A DNA stretch of 64,000 nt from Cryptomeria japonica (lineage: Eukaryota > Streptophyta > Pinopsida > Cupressales > Cupressaceae): assembly GCF_030272615.1 (NCBI RefSeq), contig NC_081412.1, forward strand, positions 24,429,860 to 24,493,859, given 5' to 3'. A model generated the notes under the pieces. That model ran no database searches and was not told the origin of the DNA. It saw nothing but the letters and a program-made list of their open reading frames with translations. Position 1 is the stretch's first letter. Each line of letters opens with the position of its first letter. Shown here piece after piece: positions 1 through 9,083 of the stretch. The position numbers and the translations under genes are program-made.

Positions 1-880
1 AAGCTCGAGCTCTTTCAGTCGGTTAACTCGATACTCTTCATCTGGAATTAGGCCTTTTAAAGAGACTCTGAGAGATGGAATTTCTACCTCTACGGGTAAA
101 ATTGCTTCAGATCCATATACCAATGAATATGGTGTAGCTCTCGTTGGTGTGCGGATGCTAGTTCTGTATGCCCAAAGTGCTGGATTGAGTTGTACATGTC
201 AATCTTTGCCTGCATCATTCGCTATTTTCTTTAGGATTTTTAATATTGTTTTGTTGGATGCTTCTGCTTGACCATTTCCCCGCGGGTAGTAAGGTGTAGA
301 AAAACGGTGTTGGATTTTGAATTTTTCACATAGTTCTCGCACATCTTGGTTTTTGAAAGGTCGTCCATTATCTGTGATGATGGAACTTGGAATGCCATAT
401 CTGCAGATCAGATAATTAAGGATAAAAGAGGCAATTTGTTTCCCAGCCACTGTGGTCATGGGGACTGCTTCAATCCATTTGGTAAAGTATTATGTTGCAG
501 TTATAATGAACTTGTGTCCATTTGAAGATGAAGGATGAATTTTGCCAACCAAGTCTAGTCCCCACTGGCAAAAGGGCCAAGATGTTGTGAATGGCTGCAG
601 TTCCTGTGCTGGTGCATGTATAAGATTGCCATGGATTTGGCATTTAGGACACTTCTTCGCAAAAGAATAAGAGTATTTTTCCATTGTTGGCCAGTAATAT
701 CCTATTATTAGAAGCTTTTTAGCAAGATTAGTACCTCTTGAATGTGTGCCACAGATACCTTCGTGAAGCTCTTGTAAAGCGGAGTCTAATTCATTACGAT
801 CAAGGCAACGAAGAAGAGTACCATCTAGACCTCGACAGTACAAAGTATCAGTGGTAAGAGTATAACGGGTGACTTGTCGG
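1..880 (-). pseudogene. Element A integrase (zinc finger, DDE core, start of C-terminal part)
   Basis: Integrase inserts the retroelement cDNA into chromosomes. An HHCC zinc-binding region is visible (LHEGICGTHSRG, then KCPKCQIHG). It is followed by a DDE core: WGLDLVG near 541-565, ITDNGRPF near 355-380, and GNGQAEASNK near 255-280. All three acidic residues are present. In-frame stops near 490 and 199 break the frame. Downstream coding similarity (YRTSIRTPTRATPYSLVYG) continues to position 1, where the window cuts the domain. The zinc finger follows the second RNase H directly, as in other gypsy pol genes. Identification is firm; the protein cannot be made intact. Confidence 0.9.
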
Positions 881-1059
881 ATAAAGTTACATTTTTGGTT
901 TCGGGACAGGTCAATGGGTAGGATATTGTTCTTAAGATAGTCGTAGATCAGTCCATATAAAAGAGAGTCAAAACCGGTCAAGGCATAGATAACATGGGAT
1001 TCCGAATGATCATAGGCTGGGGAGAATAGTTGCTCTACCAGAAACTCGTAACAACTTTG

Positions 1060-1490
1060 TTGCTCTGGAATTTGCAGTAGTGAAGCGATAGTAGCCATGG
1101 CATCGGATGCTTTGTTGTCCAACCTTGGTATTTTCTCGAAGGTGACATGTACAAAACATTGTTTGAAATCATCCACCATTCGCTTGTAGGGTAGCAACTT
1201 GTCGTCCTTTGTCTGATAGTCATTGTTGATTTGATTGATGACTAGTTGTGAATCTCCGTAGACTTTTAATTCTATGATCCTCTATTCTACGACCATTTTT
1301 ATGCCTATAACCAATGCCTCATATTCCAAAATGTTATTTGTGCATGGAAACATAAGCCTATATGATCTTGGTATAGTGTGTCCTTCGGGAGTGATGAACA
1401 TAATGCCAGCACTCGAGCCATGTTGCGTGTAGGATCCATCAAAATATAAGGTCCATTGTTTGGTGGAGATAGCAAGAACTTCCCTATCTG
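1060..1490 (-). pseudogene. Element A second (archaeal-like) RNase H
   Basis: A second RNase H domain lies between the first RNase H and integrase. Visible motifs are LYFDGSYTQHGSSAG near 1410-1450, LEYEALVIGI near 1300-1320, and VYGDSQLVINQIN across 1235-1260. These match the D-E-D pattern of the archaeal-like RNase H acquired by Tat-lineage plant gypsy elements; that lineage link is family knowledge. A stop near 1279 and frame changes near 1200 break it. The domain ends in a conserved-looking stretch (IPRLDNKASDAMATIASLL) before integrase begins. Confidence 0.85.
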
Positions 1491-1519
1491 GAAATTCGAT
1501 CTCCATAGTTTGTTTTTCC

Positions 1520-1965
1520 GGTAGTGGTGCTTCTACCAGTTGATCTGCAATTGCTTGTCCTTTGATAGCTCTTCGCTCTGTGTAGTGGATATCAAATTCA
1601 CTGAGGATCATGACCCACTTAGCCAATCTGCCTGTAAGAGCTGCTTTACTGAGTAAATATTTGAGAGGATCAATTTTTGCAACTAGCTTAATTATGTGAG
1701 CTAGCATGTAGTGTCAGAATTTTTGAGAGGCAAATACCACTATTAGACAAGCTTTCTCAATGAATGTATAGTTGAGTTCATATCCATTCAATGTCCTGCT
1801 GATATAATAGATAGCTCGCTCTTTGCCCTGTTGGTCTTCTTGTGCTAATAATGCCCCCAGTGATATGTTTATTGTTGAAATGCAGAGGACGAGTAGCTTC
1901 CCTGCTATTAGAGGTACTAGAACTAGTGGGTTCATTAGATACTGCTTGATTTGATAAAAGGATTC
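1520..1965 (-). pseudogene. Element A first RNase H
   Basis: This is the retroviral-type RNase H that degrades the RNA of the RNA/DNA hybrid during reverse transcription. The frame reads LLVLCISTINISLGALLAQE, then IYYISRTLNGYELNYTFIEK and LAKWVMILSEFDIHYTERRA, the usual order of the gypsy RT-linked RNase H (YYISRTL, then W..L.EFD). One stop near 1711-1713 separates the halves. The first catalytic position reads STIN rather than the usual D-containing S.D., so a key residue may be lost. It sits directly after RT. Confidence 0.85.
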
Positions 1966-2047
1966 GACACATTTGGCTTCCCATCTGAACGATACATTTT
2001 TATGTAGCAAATGATTGAATGGGAGACTTTTATCTACTAGTTGAGCG

Positions 2048-2960
2048 ATGAATCACCTGATTGATTGGAGTCATCCTTGTAGAGATCTAAGTTGGCTGAT
2101 GTTCTTTGGTGGTGGCATCTCCACAATGGCTTGTACCTTTGTTGGATCCACTTCAATACCTTTAGCTGAAACTATGTGGCCTAGTAATTTGCATGATGTA
2201 ACCCCGAAGACACACTTCTTAGGGTTGAGCCTGACTTGGAATTTTTCCAATATATCAAAAATCTTTTCTAAGATGCATAGATGTTCTGCTCTGGTGAAGG
2301 ATTTAGCTAGTAAATCATCTACATAGTCTTCCATGAAGGTATGCATCATGTAATGAAAGATTGTTGTCATGGCTTGCTGATAAGTTGCTCCTGCATTCTT
2401 TAAGCCAAAAGGCATGACATTCCAATAGTACGTTCCCCATAGACAGGTAAACGATGTTCTATCTTGATCCTCTGGGGCTATCTTTATTTGATTATAGCTT
2501 GAAAAACCATCCATTAGTGATAGCATTGCATGGCCTGCTGTGAGGTCTACAATTATGTTGATACTGGGCAAAGGAAAGTTGTCCTTTGGACAAGATTTGT
2601 TGACATCTCTAAAATCAGTGCAGATTCTGATACTGCCATCTGGATATGATACTGGTACAATGTTGGAAATGCATTCAACATAGTCGATAGGTCGAATAAA
2701 TCCGACGTCTAATAGTTACTTCAGCTCAACTTTAACCATGAGTGCTACATGTGGATTCATCTTTCTTGGTTTTTGCTTGACTGGCTTAGCTCCTGGAGCA
2801 ATGGACAAGTGATGCATGATTAATTGTGGATCAATCACGGGCATATCTGCATATGACCAAGCAAAGTTGATTTGCTTTTCTTTAAAAAATTTAATAAATT
2901 CTGATCTTTCTTCCTTTGTCAGAGATTCTGCAAGGTGTATAGTTTTGGCTGCTTCTATAG
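2048..2960 (-). pseudogene. Element A reverse transcriptase
   Basis: Gypsy reverse transcriptase, which copies element RNA into cDNA. Blocks in order are ICTDFRDVNKSCPKDNFPLP near 2580-2635, LSLMDGFSSYNQI near 2480-2525, FGLKNAGATYQ near 2380-2415, EDYVDDLLAKS near 2300-2335, and LNPKKCVFGV near 2205-2235. The catalytic YVDD and the upstream aspartate are both present. An in-frame stop near 2713 interrupts the N-terminal part, and the thumb and connection beyond LRSLQG fall into another frame. The residues just upstream (SEFIKFFKEKQINFAWSYAD) are the usual lead-in to gypsy RT. Confidence 0.92.
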
Positions 2961-4103
2961 TACCAATGTTGATTGATTGAGTGGGCTCGATTAATATGGG
3001 TGATTGCTCATGATAATGCTTAGGAAGAGTGTCAAGTCTCCCATCCTTAGGTGCCTTAAAAAGGTTTTCACCCTCAAATGCGTCCTTTATTTTTACTTTT
3101 GTGTGATCTATTGTTGCCATTGACTGGTTTTCAGCAATAGATCTTTTAGTTTGCTTATTTTTGCGACCGGGAGACTAGGCACTCCCCTGATTGTAGATGT
3201 CGTTACTTTGTTCACTGGTAGAGTCTATCTCCGGGGTAATGGTACATAAGTAATCGATAATGGATTCATCATTTGGAAAAATTGGTATATCATGAGTTTT
3301 AGGCTCGTCCCAATCTATGAGGTTAGGAAAGACAAGTGGTAAGGAGTCATTCGGTGGATCAAGTTCGACTGTTGTAAGTGTCAAGATGGAAGGATCATCG
3401 TGGTTGGCCTAGGTGTTAAAGAAGTTAAGGATCTCGTCAAGGTCTTTGATGGTATCATCTTCCATATAGACTTGCTCATAATGTCAATTCTTGTTTTCCT
3501 TGGCGTCATAGATATTTTTTGGGCCAAATTCAAGTGGTCTAGATTTTGTGTTGCGTTCTTCTTGAGAGATGGGTGTATTACTGTCATTTGCACAAATATC
3601 TTCAGTAACATTAGAACAACTGCCCCATTCATATTCATTGGAATCACTCTCAGAGGTATTATCCCAGATTCTAGTAGTGTTGTGAACTGGTATGTTGTAG
3701 GGTGAGAACAGGTCTTTGATAATTGAGACAAGTTTGATAGTTTTCTCTGATTCTGTGTCAGATCCTACTTCCACTCTTTGCATTTGTTCATATACTGTCT
3801 CTCCTCAGGGAGGAATGACGTAATCAGGAGGTGATTCTTCTTTGTTGGATATTGGTTCTTGAATGTGATGTGCTTCTGCAGTAGATGCTTCTTTCTTTTG
3901 ATTGATAGGCCGCCTTTGCATTACTTTTGTTCTTGATGCTCACGTTCTTTGCGTATTGTCTCAGCTAACTCAAATAGTGCTTCCTTCCAGGAGTCTTCTT
4001 TTTATTTCTTCTTTGCTTTCCACTGAGGTTTTTGATATTTGTGTGGTGCCCTCTTTGGTAGTAGAGTGAGTTCAAAGCCCAATCCTTTTTTGTCTTTACT
4101 GAA
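2961..4103 (-). pseudogene. Element A protease-to-RT linker, degenerate
   Basis: The stretch between protease and RT is open only in short overlapping minus-strand pieces. They are rich in Asp, Glu, Ser and Thr (for example 3484-3783 and 3175-3384). The piece just before RT reads KDGRLDTLPKHYHEQSPILI. I recognise no domain. Position and composition suggest the low-complexity linker common in Tat-type polyproteins, now frameshifted. Plus-strand open frames here look like shadows. Confidence 0.6.
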
Positions 4104-5117
4104 TTATGGAGGAGGATCTAATGGTTCTGTGACGCCTTCTTTTTGCTTACCAATAGGTCCTTTGTCATTGTATCCCATTTGCTGCATGATTAAGTAGCTT
4201 TTTCCATATAAGTGTGTGGGTATAGCTACTTCCACAGTAGTTTCTCTGTCTTCTTTCTCATCTTTGTATAGCCAACTAAGGATGTCCTTTTCCTCGGATT
4301 CATGTGCTAGAGTATCAAGTTGGATGAATGTGCCATCAAACTTGGTGATGGGTTGAGTTGCTTGATGTGTTGATGCTGTAGGTAATCCATGAGATCTAGT
4401 TGATGTTGGTAAGTTGGCCAAACACATGGGTTCCAAAGAGTATTCTCCCATGCCTTGTTCTTTGATTATCATTTTCTGCTTGAAATCCATAGATAATGAT
4501 TTAGACTTTTCTCGTTGAAGATCTAGTGCTGAGGAATTTTGTTTCTCTCTATTATGTGGAACCAAGCTATCTTGGGCTGCCCCCATAGCATTACAATGCT
4601 GAAATGGATTATGATCAGCTGATATAGAAACCTCCTGCCCATTGTAGGGGAATTTAACACACTGGTGATAAGTGGAGGGTACCACTTGCATTTCATGTAT
4701 CCAAGGTCGACCTAATAAGATATTGTATGTGAGGTCTATGTCTAAGACCTGGCACATAGTATCCTTTTGTATTGGTCCTACTTGAATTGGCAACACCATT
4801 GTTCCTTTGGATGATCTTTCTTCATCATCATATGCCTTTATAGTGATCTTTTTGCGTGGATAAATAGACTCCTCAAAGAAGCCTAATGCACGGATAAGTT
4901 TTAAGGTACAATATTAAGTCCAGCTCCTCCATCTATTAATACTCATTTAACTCAGTGTTTATAGACCATGACTTCAATATGGAGTGGAGTATTGTGTGGA
5001 TGGCTCAATGAGATATTATCATGCTCAAAAAAAGTGAGGTTATGAGGACCTTCCATATGAGCCACCATGGCTTGGAATTTGTCTGCATCCAGATCTTGAG
5101 GTACATTTGTTTCTAAT
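4104..5117 (-). pseudogene. Element A aspartic protease region, cut by element B
   Basis: Retroelement aspartic protease, which matures Gag-Pol. The active-site segment VLIDGGAGLNI is readable near 4910-4945. It has D-G-G where most retroviral proteases have D-S/T-G; elements B and C show the same D-G-G. Downstream comes the conserved segment DLTYNILLGRPWIHEM near 4680-4740. Stops lie on both sides of the active-site block. The upstream (N-terminal) coding part continues at 16539 on the far side of element B. The C-terminal extension (about 4104-4600) is a Ser/Thr-rich linker without a recognised domain. Confidence 0.8.
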
Positions 5118-5902
5118 TGTTTATGGTGAAAATGGATAACAATAATAACAATATTGAAAGGCTAAAATGAATCCAACCACTAAACCCTAGCCTAACAATG
5201 AACAAAGATCCACCATAACATATGAAGATTACCTAAGACAATGCAAATAACTCAAAATCACAAAGATTATACCATTACATGTCCAATAGGGTTTTGATCT
5301 CCATTCTTCCTATCTCCATTGATCTTGCTTGATATACTTGCTCTCAGATTTTTATATGCACAAGAGCTCAACAAAGAACGGAATGTGGTTGCAAGTGGAA
5401 TTGTAGTGTAGCCAAGTACTCCAAAATCAGTCATTAGGATGTGTCCTTAGGGTTTGACAATGAAGAAAGCATCTCCTTAAATAGAAGACACAATAAGAAA
5501 TGGAGGGTTAAGATTGAGAGGTGTAAAAAGAGAGGTCGGCTAGGATTAGAGGGTAGGTAAAAGAAATAATAAAATAATGAAAGGGGTAGGTAGTGTATGA
5601 ATTAAGAGATGAATGACATATGTCATGTGTAGAAAAAGATAATGAATTAATTAAATAAATAAAGATTTATTTAATTAATAGAAGAAGTAGGACAATTAAA
5701 TAAACAAAATATTTATTTAATTTAGGAAAGGGATAATTTAAATAAATAAATGTATTTATTTAAATGAGAAATAAGGCTAGAAGAGGATAAATGAATTAAT
5801 TAAATAAATAAAAATTTATTTAATTAATAGAAGAATTAGGCTTAGATAATTAAATAAATAAAATATTTATTTAATTAGACATGACAATTTTGGGTGTCTA
5901 CA
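5118..5902 (-). repeat. Element B 3' LTR
   Basis: 785 bp. In element sense it starts TGTAGACACC and ends CCATAAACA. It is AT-rich, with repeated ATTTATTTAATT blocks between about 5640 and 5880 that can pair with neighbouring AAATAAATAAAT blocks. The polypurine tract abuts its start. Directly repeated at 15754-16538. Confidence 0.95.
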
Positions 5903-5916
5903 TTTTGCCCCTCTTT
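5903..5916 (-). other. Element B polypurine tract
   Basis: Element-sense AAAGAGGGGCAAAA sits directly before the 3' LTR and would prime plus-strand DNA synthesis. The identical 14-mer precedes the 3' LTRs of C and E, linking all three elements. Confidence 0.88.
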
Positions 5917-6002
5917 GAGACAATGCGGCTTGTCGCGTTGTTTCAAAGAAGATAAGATGAACTGATACAGAGTTGCCCCAAGATGGGAATTATATGCCCC
6001 CT

Positions 6003-6049
6003 CGAGAGATTGGATGAAAATGTCTGAAAAGATTGCAGACAATCTCTCG
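6003..6049. repeat. 10-bp inverted repeat between LTR B and the PMD promoter
   Basis: CGAGAGATTG (6003-6012) and CAATCTCTCG (6040-6049) are perfect 10-bp arms around a 27-nt loop. Element C keeps the structure at the matching place with one arm change. Confidence 0.6.
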
Positions 6050-6140
6050 ATAAGAAAGACGAGATAGAAAGGACTGATCGGATAAAGTGACAAAGTCACG
6101 GGATAAGGAAGACTGACTCGGGAAATGAGAGCTAGGGCAA

Positions 6141-6152
6141 TCTATAAGATAG
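6141..6152 (+). promoter_or_regulatory. TATA-like box upstream of the antisense PMD gene (B)
   Basis: tcTATAAGATag lies about 95 bp upstream of the PMD ATG at 6242, a plausible distance for a plant core promoter plus short 5' UTR. The same box and spacing occur in C near 18130, although the two flanks otherwise differ. This is sequence-only; promoter activity is inferred. Confidence 0.45.
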
Positions 6153-6241
6153 ACCACGGGGGAAAATACATCCTCATTGTCATCTACACCGTCACAAGAG
6201 CTTAGTGCAAAGCGAAAATAAAGCAGCAACAGTTAGCAGCG

Positions 6242-6307
6242 ATGGCTTTTGTTCATAGTTTCGACCGTGTTCGTCGATTCTAGAGGCCAACGGAGGCAGG
6301 AGAGCCA
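6242..6307 (+). pseudogene. Antisense PMD gene, exon 1 (element B copy)
   Basis: A 22-codon first exon running opposite to element B. It starts MAFVHSFDRVRRF and ends at a strong splice donor, CCA|GTGAGT. Codon 14 is TAG here (6281-6283), where the C copy has CAG, so this copy is broken. Exon 2 begins in the same phase at 6791 after a TGCAG acceptor. Exon 1 alone has no recognised domain. The gene model rests on the matching exon, donor and acceptor in element C. Confidence 0.65.
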
Positions 6308-6790
6308 GTGAGTACCACAAAACCTCCTCGTACTTTGATGCATTTATTATTGTCATTAATTCATACTAGGTAATGTAATAAATGCACGTTTATGTCAGGA
6401 AAGCGCGTTTGCATTTGAAAAGTATGAATTTGCATCTTCTAGGTCAAATCGGCAGTTCTGTGATGAACATACGCTGTCGATTGGATAAGCTGCTGAGAGG
6501 ATACACTCAAGCAGGTCCTCTAGGAAGACTAGGATAGATCAAGACACTTTGTGATGAACAGTGAGTACCAAGATAGAGTACTTTGTGATGAACAGGGAGT
6601 ACTAAAATATGAGAAGCACTTTGTGATGAACAGGGAGTGCAAATGTGAGTAACACTTTGTGATGAACAGAGAGTGTCACACATGTAGTACTTTGTGATGA
6701 ACAGGGAGTACTACTAGGATAGATAGCAACACTTTGTGATGAACAGTGAGTGTCACTATGACTGACATGATTTGATTTGCTTGACTGCAG
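6308..6790 (+). repeat. Intron of antisense PMD gene (B) with six ~36-bp repeats
   Basis: A 483-bp intron with GTGAGT donor and CTTGACTGCAG acceptor. Between about 6545 and 6755 it holds six copies of ACTTTGTGATGAACAGGGAG-type sequence every 35-40 bp. Each copy ends in a donor-like cagNGAGT. The intron survives because it lies antisense to the element's own RNA and so cannot be spliced from it. Confidence 0.7.
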
Positions 6791-7351
6791 GAGTATTTGC
6801 CGATGCTGGAGTCACGGGAGAGATTCCCATCGACTCAGAGGTTGCGACCTGAGTTGACACTTGAAGACCGAGCCACAATTGAGGCTATGGGATTGAGATA
6901 CATTCTGTATGTGCCTGAGTTTCAGGTGAACATGGGATTGTTGACTGCACTGGCTGAGAGATGGCACTCAGAGACTTGTAGTTTGCATTTGCCGATGGGT
7001 GAGATGACAGTCACCTTGGAGGATGTATACAGGATTCTACGGATACCGATCGATAGGGAGTTAGTACCCTATGATCGAGACAGAGATAGGGATGCACTAA
7101 GATGAGTGTTCTAGGATCTAGGACTAGGGATGAGGGTGGGACATGTGGCATGGGATACCATGACATGGACAGGATTAGCACTACCAATAGTGTTGACAGG
7201 AGTTATCAGTGGGTTCCTCTGTCTGGATAGGACGACACGAGGGGTGGCTGCAGGGGACACAGGGGCCAGGAGAGTTGATCTTGGGGTGGGTCCTTCTAGG
7301 GCTCAAACTCCGTCGAGGCCAGGCGGCTCCGAGGAAGGGAATTCATCATAG
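6791..7351 (+). pseudogene. Antisense plant-mobile-domain (PMD) gene, exon 2 (element B copy)
   Basis: The exon reads EYLPMLESRERFPSTQRLRP, then GLRYILYVPEFQVNMGLLTA, LAERWHSETCSLHLPMGEMT and VTLEDVYRILRIPID. This matches the N-terminal part of the plant mobile domain (aminotransferase-like), found in host PMD proteins such as the MAIN/MAIL1 family and in plant transposons. TGA at 7103-7105 stops it after 105 codons, and TAG follows at 7112. The same frame then stays similar (GHVAWDTMTWTGLALP, then GVISGFLCLDRTTRG) and ends in a Ser/Arg/Pro-rich tail at 7351. The TGA is shared with C, so the source copy may already have ended there. Much shorter than a full PMD, so truncated. Orientation is opposite to gag. 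Confidence 0.78.
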
Positions 7352-9083
7352 CCGTAGAGGGCTCCCTATGTATCAGTATTGTACCATTTTTGTATTGTAG
7401 ACACCTGCGGGTGATTTTGTAGCCATATGATTCTTTTGACATCATTGTATCATGACACTTTTGATTATATATGAGAGATGATCCATTTTTGCGGCAACTA
7501 TATGCATGCATACCTATGTGATGAAATGTTCTTATGTGATACATGTTTTATGATATGGATGCTTATATGATGCAATGCAATATATTTTTGTTCTTTTATG
7601 TTGTATGTGTGATGCATGATGCAAATGTGAATGTATGTAATGCAAATGAATATGATAATGCAAATGATTATTTACATAATGAAAATGTGAGATGTGCTAA
7701 CATGTGTTGTATGCAGGATGTGATGCAATTGTGATATCTATATGTATGTATGAAATGCTTATATGTGGTGATGCAGATGTAGCTATATGAAATGCAAATG
7801 TTTTTGGTGTGTCATTATACTCAGTCATGTGATAGCGGGCTACGCGGACTCGAGAAGGATGATGGAAGTCAATCAAGAAAGGGGGATGGAAGACAGAAGA
7901 TATGAACGTGAAAGAGCTTCTTGTGCGTTATCATCATTGAGCTTTATTATGGCAGAATAGGTTATGACAATCGAGGCATTTGTTCGGCCCAGAAAGTCAT
8001 TGTACCTGTTTGCATGGAGATAAGACAGTCACAAACAAGGAATGCCCCAGTTCATACTAGACTCACAGTGTCCTCATATCCTTGGACAAGTCATAGCATT
8101 ACTAAGAGACAATCCACAGACAACAAATGCAAATAGGTGACGATACCCCATCCTCGCCTTTCTAGTCAAAGACATCCTAGAGATAGAATCTCTAATCAAA
8201 GACATCCTGGAAAAGCTAAAAGACATGTCACCGAAAAAGATGAAATCAAAAGAAAACCAAGACTCGACACCAACATCCACTGTAGTCCTCAAGTTTAGTG
8301 TCTCTTGTCACTTGTATAAGTCTTATTTTGATTGTGGTCACAATGTTCACTTTCACAAAAAGGATAGATAGCACTGAACCATAATGTTGTCTGAGTCTGT
8401 TGAAAGATTTGATTTTGTTGAAGCTCATTGTTGCTGCTGTGTCTCATCTGAAACTGACTGAATCCATGAAACTGATACTTTATTGCGGAGAAGATGGAAC
8501 TTTATTGCGGACTGGCGATGCAGATGTTTCTTTATTGCGGAGTGTGCGTAGATTGACTGAAGGAAGCTGACAAAAACTGTACTCCTTGAAACACGTGATG
8601 TTCTTAGTTCCACACCCATCACTAGACATAGGAATTGCCTTAGTCACAGATAGGAGCTGATTTATTATGGATGGAAAGGGAGTGAAAAGGGAGGGTTATG
8701 GATGGCTAACCAATCTTAGGTAGATCAATAACAAGCTGGGATGGGAATGGTTAAGTTTATTGTGAATGAATAGGTTGTGAGTGTGTGCAAAGTGAAAGGA
8801 TGAAAGAGAATCCTGAAGGAGAGAGGAGCAATGTCTCTACGCATGGCGCTGGTGACCCAGTTTTCACCATGGTACTTGCCCAGGGCACCACCGAAGTGGT
8901 TTTCACCGTTGGACGAAATTATTTCTCTTTACTTTTTTTCGATTTTTCAATTTTTTTGTTGTCACAAGGCGCCTGTTTGCCAGGTTTTCACCAAGTAACG
9001 ATTTTTTGTTTTTATAATTTTTTTGTATTTTTGAAATTTTTTGATTTTTTTTTGTATTTTTGCATTAGGATATTCCAAAGAGC
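7352..9083. other. Element B 3' non-coding region between PMD gene and integrase tail
   Basis: No credible gene. About 7540-7800 is rich in ATGCAAATG/ATGATGCAA words. Three copies of CTTTATTGCGGA lie near 8478, 8502 and 8530 and recur in C near 20606-20670. T-rich DNA fills 8930-9070, which is A-rich in element sense just after the integrase-tail stop. Short open frames here are not supported by the C copy. Confidence 0.6.

Noticed and set aside
7130-7400. Separate gene downstream of the PMD TGA
   Set aside because: It is the same reading frame as exon 2 continued past a stop, conserved with element C; better described as the broken 3' part of one gene.
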